DNA of 64,000 nt from CAZJFC01 sp964545245 (GCA_964545245.1 CAZJFC010000002.1:1-64000), one strand, 5' to 3'. Counted from the first letter of the stretch, positions 37,866 through 46,852 are shown. The notes: generated from the letters alone by a model not told the origin. Translations and numbers: made by a program.

Positions 37866-39457
37866 TTTTTCTTTTTCTTTTTTGGTTTACCAAGAAGTTT
37901 TGTTAAAACTTCTTTTGTGTTAATTTGTGAGATACAGCTGATTTTAGGCTCCCTGTCCCAGTTTTCCAGTTGCTCCATAATTTGCGGGAATTCTTCTGCA
38001 TGCTCAAGACTGAAAACCTTGCCTTCCTCGATAAGTTCGGCGTAATTTTCCACTCCTGTGCTGTCCCATACGATGCTGGGGACGCCAAAATAGTCAGCTT
38101 CAAGCACGACGGTTGACCCAGCGGTCAGATGGACATCTATTTCTGGAAGGAGGTAGCTTAGCAGGGCATTGTCAATTTCCTGCGATATAAGTACGTTTTT
38201 CCTGTTTAGTGGACCCTTCTTGCGTATTGGCAGGCCTTTTGGGTGTTTTCGTAGCAGCCATAAATAGTCTTCCGGGCTTTGGCTGATAATTTTTTGTAAA
38301 ATCTGTGGGAAATGTTCCTGATGCTGTAAGCTCACCAGAATTACTTTTTGATAATCCTTTAATTTCCTCTGCAAGTTTATGCTTAAGGGGTTGCCAAAAT
38401 CCTTTTGTCTTTCAATCCAGGGATATCCCCCAATTATTGGCCGATGTTTTTTACCTCGTATGTTTTCTTTTATATGCTGGTAGTCCCTTTTCCCCCAGAC
38501 CCAGAAATAATCAGGCAGGCAATTATACCCAGTTGGAGGCATTTCGTCCCACCACTTATACAATGGGCCCCATCCGGTTTGATTGCCGTGTTGCAGGTCA
38601 ACTGTCTTAATACGTAATTGATGTGCGGCCGCGCATAAAGGGAGATGGAACTCAAAGCCGATGAAGAACACAACCTTGGGGCGCAATTTTTCAAGTATGG
38701 ATTTATAAATATCGCGGGAATGATAATGCCATTCGATGCAATTATTCAGATCCTTATTCTCAAAATTAATACTTGGAATGTGGTAACGGATATCATTACA
38801 CAAGCTTACCGGGGAGGACAACTCGTTCACATAACCGACTGTGCGTTTAAGGGGTGGGATGATGAACAAAGGTTTGTGGTGACGTGTAGTATTAACGAAG
38901 CCAGAACTTTTCAGGATTTCAACCTTCATCGCCTTTCCAATCTTGGAGGCTTGCTCAAAAACCGGGTCGGTAATTCTGTTATAGATTTTGCCGTTCAGTG
39001 TAGTTTGCTCCACACCACGCTGATTGACAAAAAAAAGAAAATCCAGGCTCTGTTTTTTTTCAATTTCGTGGATTTCAAGTGCGCCATATTTATTCTTAAA
39101 TTCTGACATCCATTGTTTGCTTAATTGCATTCGCAGTGGATTAACCGTAACATTCTTTTTTCCTTCCCAGGTTGCTCTTAAGGCACGCCATAGCGCAAAC
39201 CTTATGGTTGGCCACACCAGATCGCTACCTAGTTTGATTTTATTAACGGGATAGCTATTGGCGAATCTAATTAATTCATTGCGGTATAGTTCTATATGTT
39301 TTCTTTCGGGTGCAGAATAATAGAGCATATATGCTTTTCTCTGCGCAAAAGATTGCCGGATCCTGATAACATTCCTTTTAATCTTTTTAAGCGCGAGCCT
39401 GTATAAAGGAGTTGGAAAATCCGGCTTGTTTATTGGTTCGATCACTGCTTTCCTCAT
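37862..39457 (-). CDS. Large glycosyltransferase-like protein of the glycan locus
   Basis: 531 residues. The C-terminal half is GT-B-like: VVFFIGFEFHLPLCAAAHQL, TVDLQHGNQTGWGPLYKWW, PDYFWVWGKRDYQHI, VILVSLQHQEHFPQIL, YLWLLRKHPKG, then the acidic sugar-binding loop VHLTAGSTVVLEADYFGVPSIVW. The N-terminal 150 residues have no recognised domain. The C-terminus is a run of lysines (KPKKKKKK) encoded by an A-rich tract that could slip. First gene of a coupled three-gene minus-strand operon, probably assembling the glycan that carries the sialic-type sugar. Confidence 0.6.
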   Translation of the reverse strand: MRKAVIEPINKPDFPTPLYRLALKKIKRNVIRIRQSFAQRKAYMLYYSAPERKHIELYRNELIRFANSYPVNKIKLGSDLVWPTIRFALWRALRATWEGKKNVTVNPLRMQLSKQWMSEFKNKYGALEIHEIEKKQSLDFLFFVNQRGVEQTTLNGKIYNRITDPVFEQASKIGKAMKVEILKSSGFVNTTRHHKPLFIIPPLKRTVGYVNELSSPVSLCNDIRYHIPSINFENKDLNNCIEWHYHSRDIYKSILEKLRPKVVFFIGFEFHLPLCAAAHQLRIKTVDLQHGNQTGWGPLYKWWDEMPPTGYNCLPDYFWVWGKRDYQHIKENIRGKKHRPIIGGYPWIERQKDFGNPLSINLQRKLKDYQKVILVSLQHQEHFPQILQKIISQSPEDYLWLLRKHPKGLPIRKKGPLNRKNVLISQEIDNALLSYLLPEIDVHLTAGSTVVLEADYFGVPSIVWDSTGVENYAELIEEGKVFSLEHAEEFPQIMEQLENWDREPKISCISQINTKEVLTKLLGKPKKKKKK

Positions 39458-39540
39458 TCTACTTTTTTACAGAAATTCGCTGCTATATCCACTATGAATA
39501 AAGTACAGGCAAATAATACAATTTCTAATTGTTATGTAAA

Positions 39541-39558
39541 TTGCCTTTATAAAGGCAA
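39541..39558. other. Perfect 18-bp palindrome
   Basis: TTGCCTTTATAAAGGCAA, self-complementary over all 18 bases, in the 140 bp between the glycan operon and the mnh operon. It may be a protein-binding site or a weak terminator for the mnh operon; no T tract follows. Confidence 0.5.
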
Positions 39559-39597
39559 GGTGACGAATTTTTAAGGTAGTTTCACCTGTGCCTAAAG

Positions 39598-39741
39598 TTA
39601 TGTTTGATACATGGAATAAATAAGAAGCAGAACCATAGCTGAACAGATAAGCAGGACTTGTCCTGAAAGCGAACGGTCACGGGTCAGGGAGCCATGTTCC
39701 CCGAATAAATCTTCCCCAAGATATTTATATATCTTCTTCAT
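39598..39741 (-). CDS. 47-residue single-pass membrane protein, last gene of the mnh operon
   Basis: ATG 39741 (minus) gives MKKIYKYLGEDLFGEHGSLT..., a charged head of about 25 residues, then one hydrophobic helix (QVLLICSAMVLLLIYSMY) and stop. It begins one base after the stop of the upstream antiporter gene, strong evidence that it is translated. No family is recognised. A subunit or assembly factor of the antiporter complex is the likely role by position. Confidence 0.6.
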   Translation of the reverse strand: MKKIYKYLGEDLFGEHGSLTRDRSLSGQVLLICSAMVLLLIYSMYQT

Positions 39742-39742
39742 T

Positions 39743-41185
39743 CTATAACCTTTTCGTGAATTCAAGTATTATACCGCTGTAATAGCTGAAACCAAGGGTT
39801 AATGCTGTAGTAATAAAAACTGCAAGGCTGGTTGTCCATGAAAAACCGGCAGACAGACTGGTTGCAGGTTTCATGAAAAAAGCCCTGATTGTTATGGGCA
39901 GGAAATAAAGCAGGTTCAATATCATGCTTGCATAAACAACATAAAACACCCAGTTTACTCCTGCTGCTTTAGCTCCGGCCAGCATCATTTCCTTCACCTC
40001 ATTCCCTGCGGAATAGGGCACTCCCGCGACTGATAGCGAACACAGGAAGAAGCATATCATCATGAAAGGCATTTTGCGGCCAATTCCGTTAACTTCACTT
40101 ACTTTATGGATTCCGGCAAAGATAATTAGCACGCCAACTACGAAGAACAGTGTAATTTTGGCGGAAGCATGGGCGGCAATCTGTAATGCTGCTGCATTAA
40201 GTGCCAGCGGGCTGGTTATTGAAACGGCAAGTATGGCATATGAAAGCTGGGCGATTGTGGAATAGGCAAGTATGGCTTTAATATTTGTTTGCCTTAATGC
40301 GATGAGTGAAGCGGTAATGATAGTGAACGATGCTATATAGGCGACATATTGCGTGGTGCCGAAGTCCAGATGTTCGTTACCAAATATATAAATGACAATT
40401 TTGATAAAGCAGAAAATGCCAGCATTTACTACGGCTACGGCATGCAGCAATGCGCTGACGGGAGTTGGTGCAACCATGGCTGCGGGAAGCCAGCGATGCA
40501 GTGGCATGACCGCGGATTTTCCTATTCCATATAGGAAAGCAAGCAATAATAATATTTGTGTTATCGCGCTTGTGCCTGGGGGAAGGATACCACCATCAGT
40601 GAAATCCGTACTGCCGGAAAGCTGGAAAACCATTATTATGGCAGGCAGGAATAACGCTACGGAAGTTCCAACCAAATATATCAGGTATTTCCTGCCGGCG
40701 CTGACTGCTTTAAAATCTGCTTTGTGGGCCACCAGGGGGAGTGTGAGCAAAGTCAGGGCTTCATATAATATGAACATGGTTAGCAAGTTTGCTGAAAAAG
40801 CAATGCCCAGCGCTGCAAAAATCGAAAGACTGAGCCATATGAAGAAACGGGTTTGCTTCTGGTCATTCAATTTCCTTAAATAACCGGTTGAATAAATTAC
40901 CGTTACTACCCATAGCAGGGAAGCGACTGAAGCATAAATTATACCCAGTGCTTCAATTCTGAACGCGATATTGATATTTGGCAGCAATTTAAAAAGTTTT
41001 ATATCAATGCTTTCACCAAGATAATATCTGCGCGCAAGGATATATACCACTATGCAAAGTATAGTTCCCGTGATTATCCCGATAATATCGCGTAAGTTTT
41101 TGTAACTGCCAAAAAGATTTGCTAAAGAGGCGTTGACCAACGGCAGGAACAGGGCGATAACAAGCAGTATTGAGGATTCAATCAT
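39743..41185 (-). CDS. NuoM/MrpD-like proton-translocating membrane subunit, second copy
   Basis: 480 residues, about fourteen membrane segments. TMFILYEALTLLTLPLVAHK carries the conserved helix-5 glutamate, GIGKSAVMPLHRWLPAAMVAPTPVSALLHAVAVVNAGI the helix-7 lysine and helix-8 motif, and RQTNIKAILAYSTIAQLSY the central part of the antiporter fold. It overlaps its neighbour by 4 bp. It resembles NuoL/NuoM and MrpA/MrpD; which ion it moves is not evident. Confidence 0.8.
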   Translation of the reverse strand: MIESSILLVIALFLPLVNASLANLFGSYKNLRDIIGIITGTILCIVVYILARRYYLGESIDIKLFKLLPNINIAFRIEALGIIYASVASLLWVVTVIYSTGYLRKLNDQKQTRFFIWLSLSIFAALGIAFSANLLTMFILYEALTLLTLPLVAHKADFKAVSAGRKYLIYLVGTSVALFLPAIIMVFQLSGSTDFTDGGILPPGTSAITQILLLLAFLYGIGKSAVMPLHRWLPAAMVAPTPVSALLHAVAVVNAGIFCFIKIVIYIFGNEHLDFGTTQYVAYIASFTIITASLIALRQTNIKAILAYSTIAQLSYAILAVSITSPLALNAAALQIAAHASAKITLFFVVGVLIIFAGIHKVSEVNGIGRKMPFMMICFFLCSLSVAGVPYSAGNEVKEMMLAGAKAAGVNWVFYVVYASMILNLLYFLPITIRAFFMKPATSLSAGFSWTTSLAVFITTALTLGFSYYSGIILEFTKRL

Positions 41186-42669
41186 AATAGCCCCGATGCG
41201 ATTGTATTAAAGAAGTTAAGCATGGGAGTAGCCCTGATACCGAAATATATACTCAACAATGCGAAGAAAAATACGCAGAACCCGTCGACAGGAATAGCGG
41301 GTTTTTCGCTGGTGGGTTCATGAAAATATATCACTTCAATCATTTTAAACAGATAGATAATTGCGCAGATTGCTCCTGCTATGACACCCGCCAGGGAGAT
41401 AATGGCCATAGTTGTGCCATTTTCTATTAGGGCACTGATAAGCAACCATTTGCTGAAAAACCCAACGGTTAGCGGCATCCCGAAAAGGCTCAGTGCCAGA
41501 ATCACGAATGAAGCTGAAAGGAGAGGGCGGTTTCCCCCCATTCCTGCAAGGTTTTCCAGCTTTCCGGCTCCGTAATATGTTATTACAATGCCGATGAATA
41601 TGAACATTCCGCCGGTGGCAAGTGCATGGCTGAGAAAGGCTGTCATTGTGGAAGTCAGCCCTTCTTCGCTTACAAGGGCTATGCCCAGCACCATATAGCC
41701 GATATTGGCTATTGATGAGAAGGCAAGTATTCTGCGTAAATCATTTTGAAAGCATGCCGCAATTGACCCGTAAATAATTGCCAGCACCGCTATTACTGAT
41801 AGGGGCAAACCAAATTCCAGCGTGCTGAAAATAAATTCGCTGCCAAATAATTCATATATGATTTTTATCAGCACAAATAATGTGATTTTGGTGGAAACCG
41901 CGGCAAAAAGCGCGGAAATTATGGTGGGAGCAAAGCTATATGCACGCGGTAACCATGAAGAAAATGGAAAAATTGCTGATTTGATAGCAAGTCCGGCGAA
42001 CATAAATATGAACCCTGCCGAACTGAGCTTTGTAAAACCCTGATGTTCGATTATGCCTGATATATAAGAAATATTGAGGCTGCCGGTCTGGGCATAAACA
42101 AGCCCTATTCCCAGAAGGAATAATGTCCCGCCTATAGTGCCGATCACGAGGTAATTAAATGCGGCTGTGAGCGCACGTTTGTTCTTTCCCAGTGATATAA
42201 GCGCATATGTGGTTATGGAAGAAATCTCAAGAAAAACAAATATGTTAAAGATATCACTGCTGGCCGCCATCCCCATAAGTCCGGAAAGGCATAGGAGAAG
42301 GCAGGCATAAAATAAGGCGATGCGCTGGCGGGGAATCTCATGCCTGATATTAACAGAAGCATATGATAGCATGGTAAAGCTTATCGCGCTGACCATTAAC
42401 ATCATGAATGCACTAAATCTGGTGATTTTGTATTCAATACCAATGGATGGCGGCCAGCTACCCATATTATATATAACGGCATTGTTATTAATTGACTGAA
42501 ATAACAAAACAAGGCTGCCCAGTGCCATAAAGCCAATAACAAAATAAGTTATCAGCCAGCATATATTTTTCCATATTCCTTTACTGGGCAGAAGTGCCAG
42601 TAATGGAGCAAATATTATTGGCATTGCTATAACGAGTACGGGAAGTTGCCTGATTAAGGTTTCACTCAT
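41182..42669 (-). CDS. mnhD: MnhD/MrpD-like Na+/H+ antiporter subunit
   Basis: 495 residues from ATG 42669; an upstream in-frame start would overlap mnhC by more than 40 bp. IFNIFVFLEISSITTYALISLGK carries the helix-5 glutamate, GLAIKSAIFPFSSWLPRAYSFAPTIISALFAAVSTK the lysine motif, and QNDLRRILAFSSIANIGYMVLG the helix after it. It overlaps mnhC by 8 bp and the second NuoM-like gene by 4 bp. Mrp complexes normally contain seven subunits; only C, D and a D-like gene occur here. Confidence 0.85.
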   Translation of the reverse strand: MSETLIRQLPVLVIAMPIIFAPLLALLPSKGIWKNICWLITYFVIGFMALGSLVLLFQSINNNAVIYNMGSWPPSIGIEYKITRFSAFMMLMVSAISFTMLSYASVNIRHEIPRQRIALFYACLLLCLSGLMGMAASSDIFNIFVFLEISSITTYALISLGKNKRALTAAFNYLVIGTIGGTLFLLGIGLVYAQTGSLNISYISGIIEHQGFTKLSSAGFIFMFAGLAIKSAIFPFSSWLPRAYSFAPTIISALFAAVSTKITLFVLIKIIYELFGSEFIFSTLEFGLPLSVIAVLAIIYGSIAACFQNDLRRILAFSSIANIGYMVLGIALVSEEGLTSTMTAFLSHALATGGMFIFIGIVITYYGAGKLENLAGMGGNRPLLSASFVILALSLFGMPLTVGFFSKWLLISALIENGTTMAIISLAGVIAGAICAIIYLFKMIEVIYFHEPTSEKPAIPVDGFCVFFFALLSIYFGIRATPMLNFFNTIASGLL

Positions 42670-43024
42670 TGAGTGCATCCTCCTCGGCTTTTCCGAATTC
42701 ACGCTTTATTCGAACCGCAAGTGCTAAACCAACTGCAAGGCAAGCAAGGCTTACCACAATAGCGGTTAGAATTAACACTTGCGGCAACGGGTTGGAGTAA
42801 GCTTCAGTGGGGATGGTTCCGTTCAGGATGGGGGGAGCGGCATTTTTTACATTTCCGGCAGCAATGAAAATTATCATGACGGAACTCTGAAGCATGGAAA
42901 GGCCGAAAAGCTTCTTAATAAGGTTGTTTGATGTGATTATAACATACAAGCCTGTACAAAACAGGACAGTGGCTGCGTAGTAAATAAAGCTGCCAGAAAG
43001 AAAAGCATCATGGGAATAAACCAT
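42662..43024 (-). CDS. mnhC: MnhC/NuoK-like antiporter subunit
   Basis: 120 residues, three helices. GLYVIITSNNLIKKLFGLSMLQSSVMIIFI and NPLPQVLILTAIVVSLACLAVGLALAV are the MnhC/MrpC signature (NuoK relatives). First gene of a four-gene operon. The large MrpA and the small MrpB, E, F, G subunits are not found beside it. A bidirectional terminator lies upstream at 43086-43116. Confidence 0.88.
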   Translation of the reverse strand: MVYSHDAFLSGSFIYYAATVLFCTGLYVIITSNNLIKKLFGLSMLQSSVMIIFIAAGNVKNAAPPILNGTIPTEAYSNPLPQVLILTAIVVSLACLAVGLALAVRIKREFGKAEEDALNE

Positions 43025-43085
43025 ACATATGGTTATAGCTCCGGTTTTCTCATTTTGAAAGAGAAACAGTGCTATTAGCAGGCAT

Positions 43086-43116
43086 AAAAAAAGCCGGGCG
43101 AAATACCCGGCTTTTT
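43086..43116 (-). terminator. Intrinsic terminator after the flp pilin gene
   Basis: AAAGCCGGG (43090-43098) and CCCGGCTTT (43106-43114) form a hairpin with A tract on one side and T tract on the other, so it works in both directions. On the minus strand it ends the pilin transcript. Confidence 0.9.
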
Positions 43117-43129
43117 GACTTTGTACAAC

Positions 43130-43303
43130 TTAAGATGCTACCGTTGACATTTTGCTTCCGAGGCTGCTGAATGTATTGTTAAGATTCTTACCAAGCATAC
43201 CCGCGCCCGCAATAATAGCAATAGAAATAAGTGATGCAATCAAACCATATTCGATTGCGGTTGCACCATCTTCATTTTTGATGAAATTTTTAATAGTTTT
43301 CAT
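43130..43303 (-). CDS. Flp/Fap-type pilin subunit
   Basis: 57 residues: MKTIKNFIKNEDGATAIEYG then a hydrophobic helix LIASLISIAIIAGAGMLG and a short polar tail. The G-A-T-A-I-E-Y-G motif with the prepilin peptidase site before A and the Glu at +5 is the Flp pilin signature. Flp pili mediate surface attachment and are assembled by Tad proteins, none of which is in the window. AAAGGAC precedes the ATG, and a strong terminator follows, so it is a monocistronic, probably highly expressed gene. Confidence 0.93.
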   Translation of the reverse strand: MKTIKNFIKNEDGATAIEYGLIASLISIAIIAGAGMLGKNLNNTFSSLGSKMSTVAS

Positions 43304-43563
43304 AGTTACTAGTCCTTTGTTTTATGTTTCGCAGTTTGTTCAAAATTCTGTACTTCATTTTCTGAAGTTCATGATTACATTCTACATTTTACGGCAAATG
43401 CTATCAAGAAGTATATTTTGAACCTTTCGTGACAAAACTAGCCAATTTTAGCTAAAAAAGCGTTAAAACTATCTAAAATCTTTTTTTGAACTTGTACAAG
43501 CGAATAAGGTTTTCTGCCATTTCACTGAGAATGAGCCATGGCTTAACAAAAATGTAATATAAT
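43304..43563. other. AT-rich intergenic region upstream of the pilin gene
   Basis: About 260 bp between the pilin start and the carD terminator contains no open frame with coding character. It should hold the pilin promoter on the minus strand; no single hexamer pair stands out. Runs of A/T and the short repeat TTTTAGCTAAAA-like palindrome near 43446-43457 may be binding sites. Confidence 0.4.
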
Positions 43564-43597
43564 AAAAAGCCCCGTACGAAATAGTACAGGGCTTTAT
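43564..43597 (-). terminator. Terminator of carD
   Basis: AGCCCCGTAC (43568-43577) pairs with GTACAGGGCT (43584-43593) with one mismatch; on the minus strand it is followed by TTTTTATT. It ends the carD transcript. Confidence 0.85.
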
Positions 43598-43660
43598 GCT
43601 TGTTATGCGGATATTATAGCAATATTAGCACATATTCACATCTTTTGCATGTAAAAAGAT

Positions 43661-44356
43661 TTATGCTGCTTTTTTATTCAATGCCTTTAGCAGCATATCT
43701 TCTGCTTGTTTGGTATCAAATTTATTAACCGCAGCAAATTCACCTGCCAGACGTCCGAAGGCAGATTCATAAATAACCCTTTCAGAGTATGAACGGTCTG
43801 GATCTTCAACGTTTTTGTGCAGGTCGCGGACAACTTCGGCGATTGATTGAATGTTGCCGGAATTGATTTTCTGGCCATATTCAGTTGCCCGGCGGCTCCA
43901 CATACCACGCGCTGATTTAGGTTTGCCTTTCAGGATAACAACTGCTTTGCCGATTTGGTCCTGATTTGAAAGCTTACGAAGGCCAACAGCCTGCGCGCGC
44001 GTTACCGGAACACGCAAAATCATCTTTTCACGTTCAAAGTTAAGGACATAAAGGGTTACTTTAATGCCTGCAATTTCTGAAGTTTCAATATCTGTCACCT
44101 TGCCCACTCCGTGAGTAGGGTAAACGAGGTAATCGCCCACTTTAAAATCATATAGGCTTGCAGCCTCGGTTTTTGGTTTAAGTTTAGTCACGGTTGCTTT
44201 CGGTTGTGCCTTAGCTGTATTAAGCTTGGCGGTGCCCGCTTTCTTGATTGTTGTTTTCGGTGCCACAACCTGAACTTTTTTATTTATAATTTTAGCTTGA
44301 ACCAATTTTTTAGATTGAGACTTCTTATCTGCTACTTTAACAGCTGTCTTTGCCAT
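43661..44356 (-). CDS. CarD-family transcription regulator
   Basis: 231 residues. The first 65 are lysine/alanine/threonine-rich and resemble a histone-like DNA-binding tail. Then a CarD/CdnL domain: YDFKVGDYLVYPTHGVGKVTDIE (the RNA polymerase beta-contacting Tudor-like part), EREKMILRVPV, and the helical DNA-contact part GKPKSARGMWSRRATEY with the conserved tryptophan. CarD proteins stabilise open promoter complexes. The N-terminal extension is longer than in most homologues and could add non-specific DNA affinity. On the minus strand a TATAAT lies 5' of the gene near 44430. Confidence 0.9.
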   Translation of the reverse strand: MAKTAVKVADKKSQSKKLVQAKIINKKVQVVAPKTTIKKAGTAKLNTAKAQPKATVTKLKPKTEAASLYDFKVGDYLVYPTHGVGKVTDIETSEIAGIKVTLYVLNFEREKMILRVPVTRAQAVGLRKLSNQDQIGKAVVILKGKPKSARGMWSRRATEYGQKINSGNIQSIAEVVRDLHKNVEDPDRSYSERVIYESAFGRLAGEFAAVNKFDTKQAEDMLLKALNKKAA

Positions 44357-44492
44357 GATTATGTCCTGTTGATAAAATTACACTGAAGAACCTGCGAAAC
44401 CCGCAGATTTCCTTGATTAGGCGAAGATTATAGCACAAATTAGCCCCAAAATAAAGATAAAAATCTAAATAATTTTCATTAATTGTTAACCA

Positions 44493-44515
44493 TTGAGAAA
44501 ACATAATTTTCTCAA
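44493..44515. other. 9-bp inverted repeat between pheT and carD
   Basis: TTGAGAAAA (44493-44501) and TTTTCTCAA (44507-44515) with a 5-base spacer; a perfect 9 bp stem just after the pheT stop. It may form a terminator-like hairpin for pheT or be a binding site; no T tract follows. Confidence 0.5.
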
Positions 44516-44537
44516 ATTGAGAATATGATTCATGTAA

Positions 44538-46850
44538 TTACTGACGAAGCACAGCCCCGAATTTGGCGGCTACTGAATCAACTATCTTTTTGGAGATGGC
44601 CTCAATTCCGGAATCTGTGAGGGTTTTATCCTTTGGCTGGATATTGACCGAAAGCGCTATTGATTTTTTTCCTGCTTCTATCTTATCGCCGGAATACACG
44701 TCAAAAATATGTACTTCTGTGATGAGTGGGTCGGCCTTTTTAATATTGGAGGCAAGGTCGTCGGCACGGACATCGTTGCCTAGAAGGAAGGCGAAATCAC
44801 GGTTAACTGCCTGCAGGTCAGAGGCTTCAAATTTCTTGTATTTCTTTCGGCTTTCCGGAAGGTTATCGAGGAATATCTCAAACCCGGCAACCGGAAAATC
44901 GACATCAAGCCGTTTCAAGATGGAAGGGTGTAGTTCACCAAAGTAACCAAGTATATTTTTACCAAGCGCGAAAGTTCCGCTTCTGCCCGGATGCATATAA
45001 GAAGGTGCTTCAATTTTTATCTGCGGGTCTTTCACGCCAAGCGATTCAAGAATGGCCAGAGCATCGGCTTTTGCGTCAAAAACATCGACATTACGGCCTT
45101 TGCCATAAACGTTTTTCGGGGTGTCAGAGCCGGTGCGGATGCCGCCGATGGCCGACTTTTCTGTAGCCACCTCAAATACAGGGCCGGTTTCAAACAGGGC
45201 AAGGGAAGCTGCACCACGGTTAGCATTATTTACGGCGGCTTTAATCAATCCCGGCAGGATAGAAGGGCGCATCTCAGACAAATCAGCGGAGATTGGGTTG
45301 ATAAGCTGCACTGTATTACCAAAGATATTTGCAGTTTTTGGCTCAATGAATGAGTAATTCACGGTTTCGGCAAATCCGCGGGCGCTTAAAACGTCACGTG
45401 CAATATTGCGGTTCTGTGCAAAGCCCGGCAGGGTTTTTCGCCCTGAATAAGGAAGTGGTTGCAGCGCTGCGTTGTCATAGCCGAAAACGCGCAGAATTTC
45501 TTCTGCAAGGTCGGCCGGGCCTTCAACATCGGTTCTCCATGACGGTGTCGTGACCTTATCACCACTCACTTGAAACCCAAGGTTCGTCAGGATTTTCTCG
45601 GCTTCTGCTTTTGTAACTTCTACTCCGGCAAAGAGTTTTATCGTCTCGAAATCGAATTTAATTTCGCGTGAAGCCTGCGGTTTTTTACCGGCGATAACCA
45701 GCTTGCTTGCTTCCCCGCCGCAGATTTTTGTGATTAATGCAATTGCGTTATGAGTGCCGGTTTCCATGAAATCCGGGTCGATGAACCTTTCAAAACGATG
45801 GCGCGCGTCAGAATCAATCTGGTGTTTGCGTCCGGTTTTGGCTACTTCAAGCGGGTCAAAATATCCAACTTCGAGAAACACATTTTTTGTGTTTTCATCA
45901 ACCGAGGTTTCAATTCCGCCAATTACACCCGCCAATGCAACTACGCCACTATCATCGGCAATTACCAACTCGCCATCAAGCTCATAAGTCTTGTTGTTGA
46001 GCGCATTTATTTTTTCGCCTTTCTTGGCATAACGTACGGTGAGATTGCCTTTTAGCTTGTCTGCATCAAACACGTGGAGCGGACGCGCAAGGTCAATTGT
46101 TGAATAATTCGTGATGTCCACCAGCGCGGAAATAGGTTCCTGCCCAATAGCTTTTAGTTTAGCGGCAAGAGCTTCCGGCGCAGCGCCATTCTTAACGTTT
46201 TTGATACAGCAGCCGATATAATAGCTTTCGGAATTCACTTTAATTGGTGACTCAAACTCCGAATCACGATTTTCTAATTTCAGTTCTTTCAAAGTGCCTA
46301 ATCCGCTTGTTGCAAGGTCACGGGCAATGCCGCGAACGCCAAGGCAGTCAGCGCGGTTGGGGGTGACGGCAATTTCAAAAAGGGTATCATTCAGTTTTGC
46401 ATATTCGGCATATTTGCTGCCCACCGGAGCGTCAGTAGCGAGTTCAACAATACCTGCCGAATCAGTGCCAAGTTCAAGTTCTTCAGCAGAGCATAACATT
46501 CCATTTGATTCCACATCACGGATTTTGGATTTTTTGATCTGGAAACCGCCATTCGGGATGAGTGCGCCAACCGGGGCAAGAATAACTTTAATCCCCGCAC
46601 GTGCGTTCGGTGCGCCGCAGACGATTTGCATTGTTTCAGTGCCGTTATTCACTTTGCAAACGCGAAGTTTATCTGCATTAGGGTGTTTCTCTGCCTCAAC
46701 GATTTCAGCCACCAGGAACGGCTCATATTTCTTGCCAAGGTCGGTGTAATCCTCAACCTCAAGGCCAAGCGAAGTGAGCTTGTCAGCGATTTCCTCAGCC
46801 TTTGCCGAGGTTTCAAGATGTTCCTTAAGCCATGAGAGTGTGAATTTCAT
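44538..46850 (-). CDS. pheT: Phenylalanine-tRNA ligase beta subunit
   Basis: 770 residues, the usual bacterial length. Domains in order: tRNA-binding OB fold (YEPFLVAEIVEAEKHPNADKLRVCKV), B3/B4 with the editing site (NRADCLGVRGIARDL, LVDITNYSTIDLARPLHVFDADK), B5 (ETVTTPSWR-type WRTDVEGPADLAEEILRVFGYD), the catalytic-like core and the C-terminal ferredoxin-like anticodon domain (DFAFLLGNDVRADDL). It forms the alpha2-beta2 enzyme with PheS. It starts 2 bp after an unknown small gene, not directly after pheS. Confidence 0.95.
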   Translation of the reverse strand: MKFTLSWLKEHLETSAKAEEIADKLTSLGLEVEDYTDLGKKYEPFLVAEIVEAEKHPNADKLRVCKVNNGTETMQIVCGAPNARAGIKVILAPVGALIPNGGFQIKKSKIRDVESNGMLCSAEELELGTDSAGIVELATDAPVGSKYAEYAKLNDTLFEIAVTPNRADCLGVRGIARDLATSGLGTLKELKLENRDSEFESPIKVNSESYYIGCCIKNVKNGAAPEALAAKLKAIGQEPISALVDITNYSTIDLARPLHVFDADKLKGNLTVRYAKKGEKINALNNKTYELDGELVIADDSGVVALAGVIGGIETSVDENTKNVFLEVGYFDPLEVAKTGRKHQIDSDARHRFERFIDPDFMETGTHNAIALITKICGGEASKLVIAGKKPQASREIKFDFETIKLFAGVEVTKAEAEKILTNLGFQVSGDKVTTPSWRTDVEGPADLAEEILRVFGYDNAALQPLPYSGRKTLPGFAQNRNIARDVLSARGFAETVNYSFIEPKTANIFGNTVQLINPISADLSEMRPSILPGLIKAAVNNANRGAASLALFETGPVFEVATEKSAIGGIRTGSDTPKNVYGKGRNVDVFDAKADALAILESLGVKDPQIKIEAPSYMHPGRSGTFALGKNILGYFGELHPSILKRLDVDFPVAGFEIFLDNLPESRKKYKKFEASDLQAVNRDFAFLLGNDVRADDLASNIKKADPLITEVHIFDVYSGDKIEAGKKSIALSVNIQPKDKTLTDSGIEAISKKIVDSVAAKFGAVLRQ

Positions 46851-46852
46851 AA

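Noticed and set aside
39743..43024. Part of a nuo (complex I) operon
   Set aside because: No other Nuo subunits are adjacent and the first gene matches MnhC better than NuoK.
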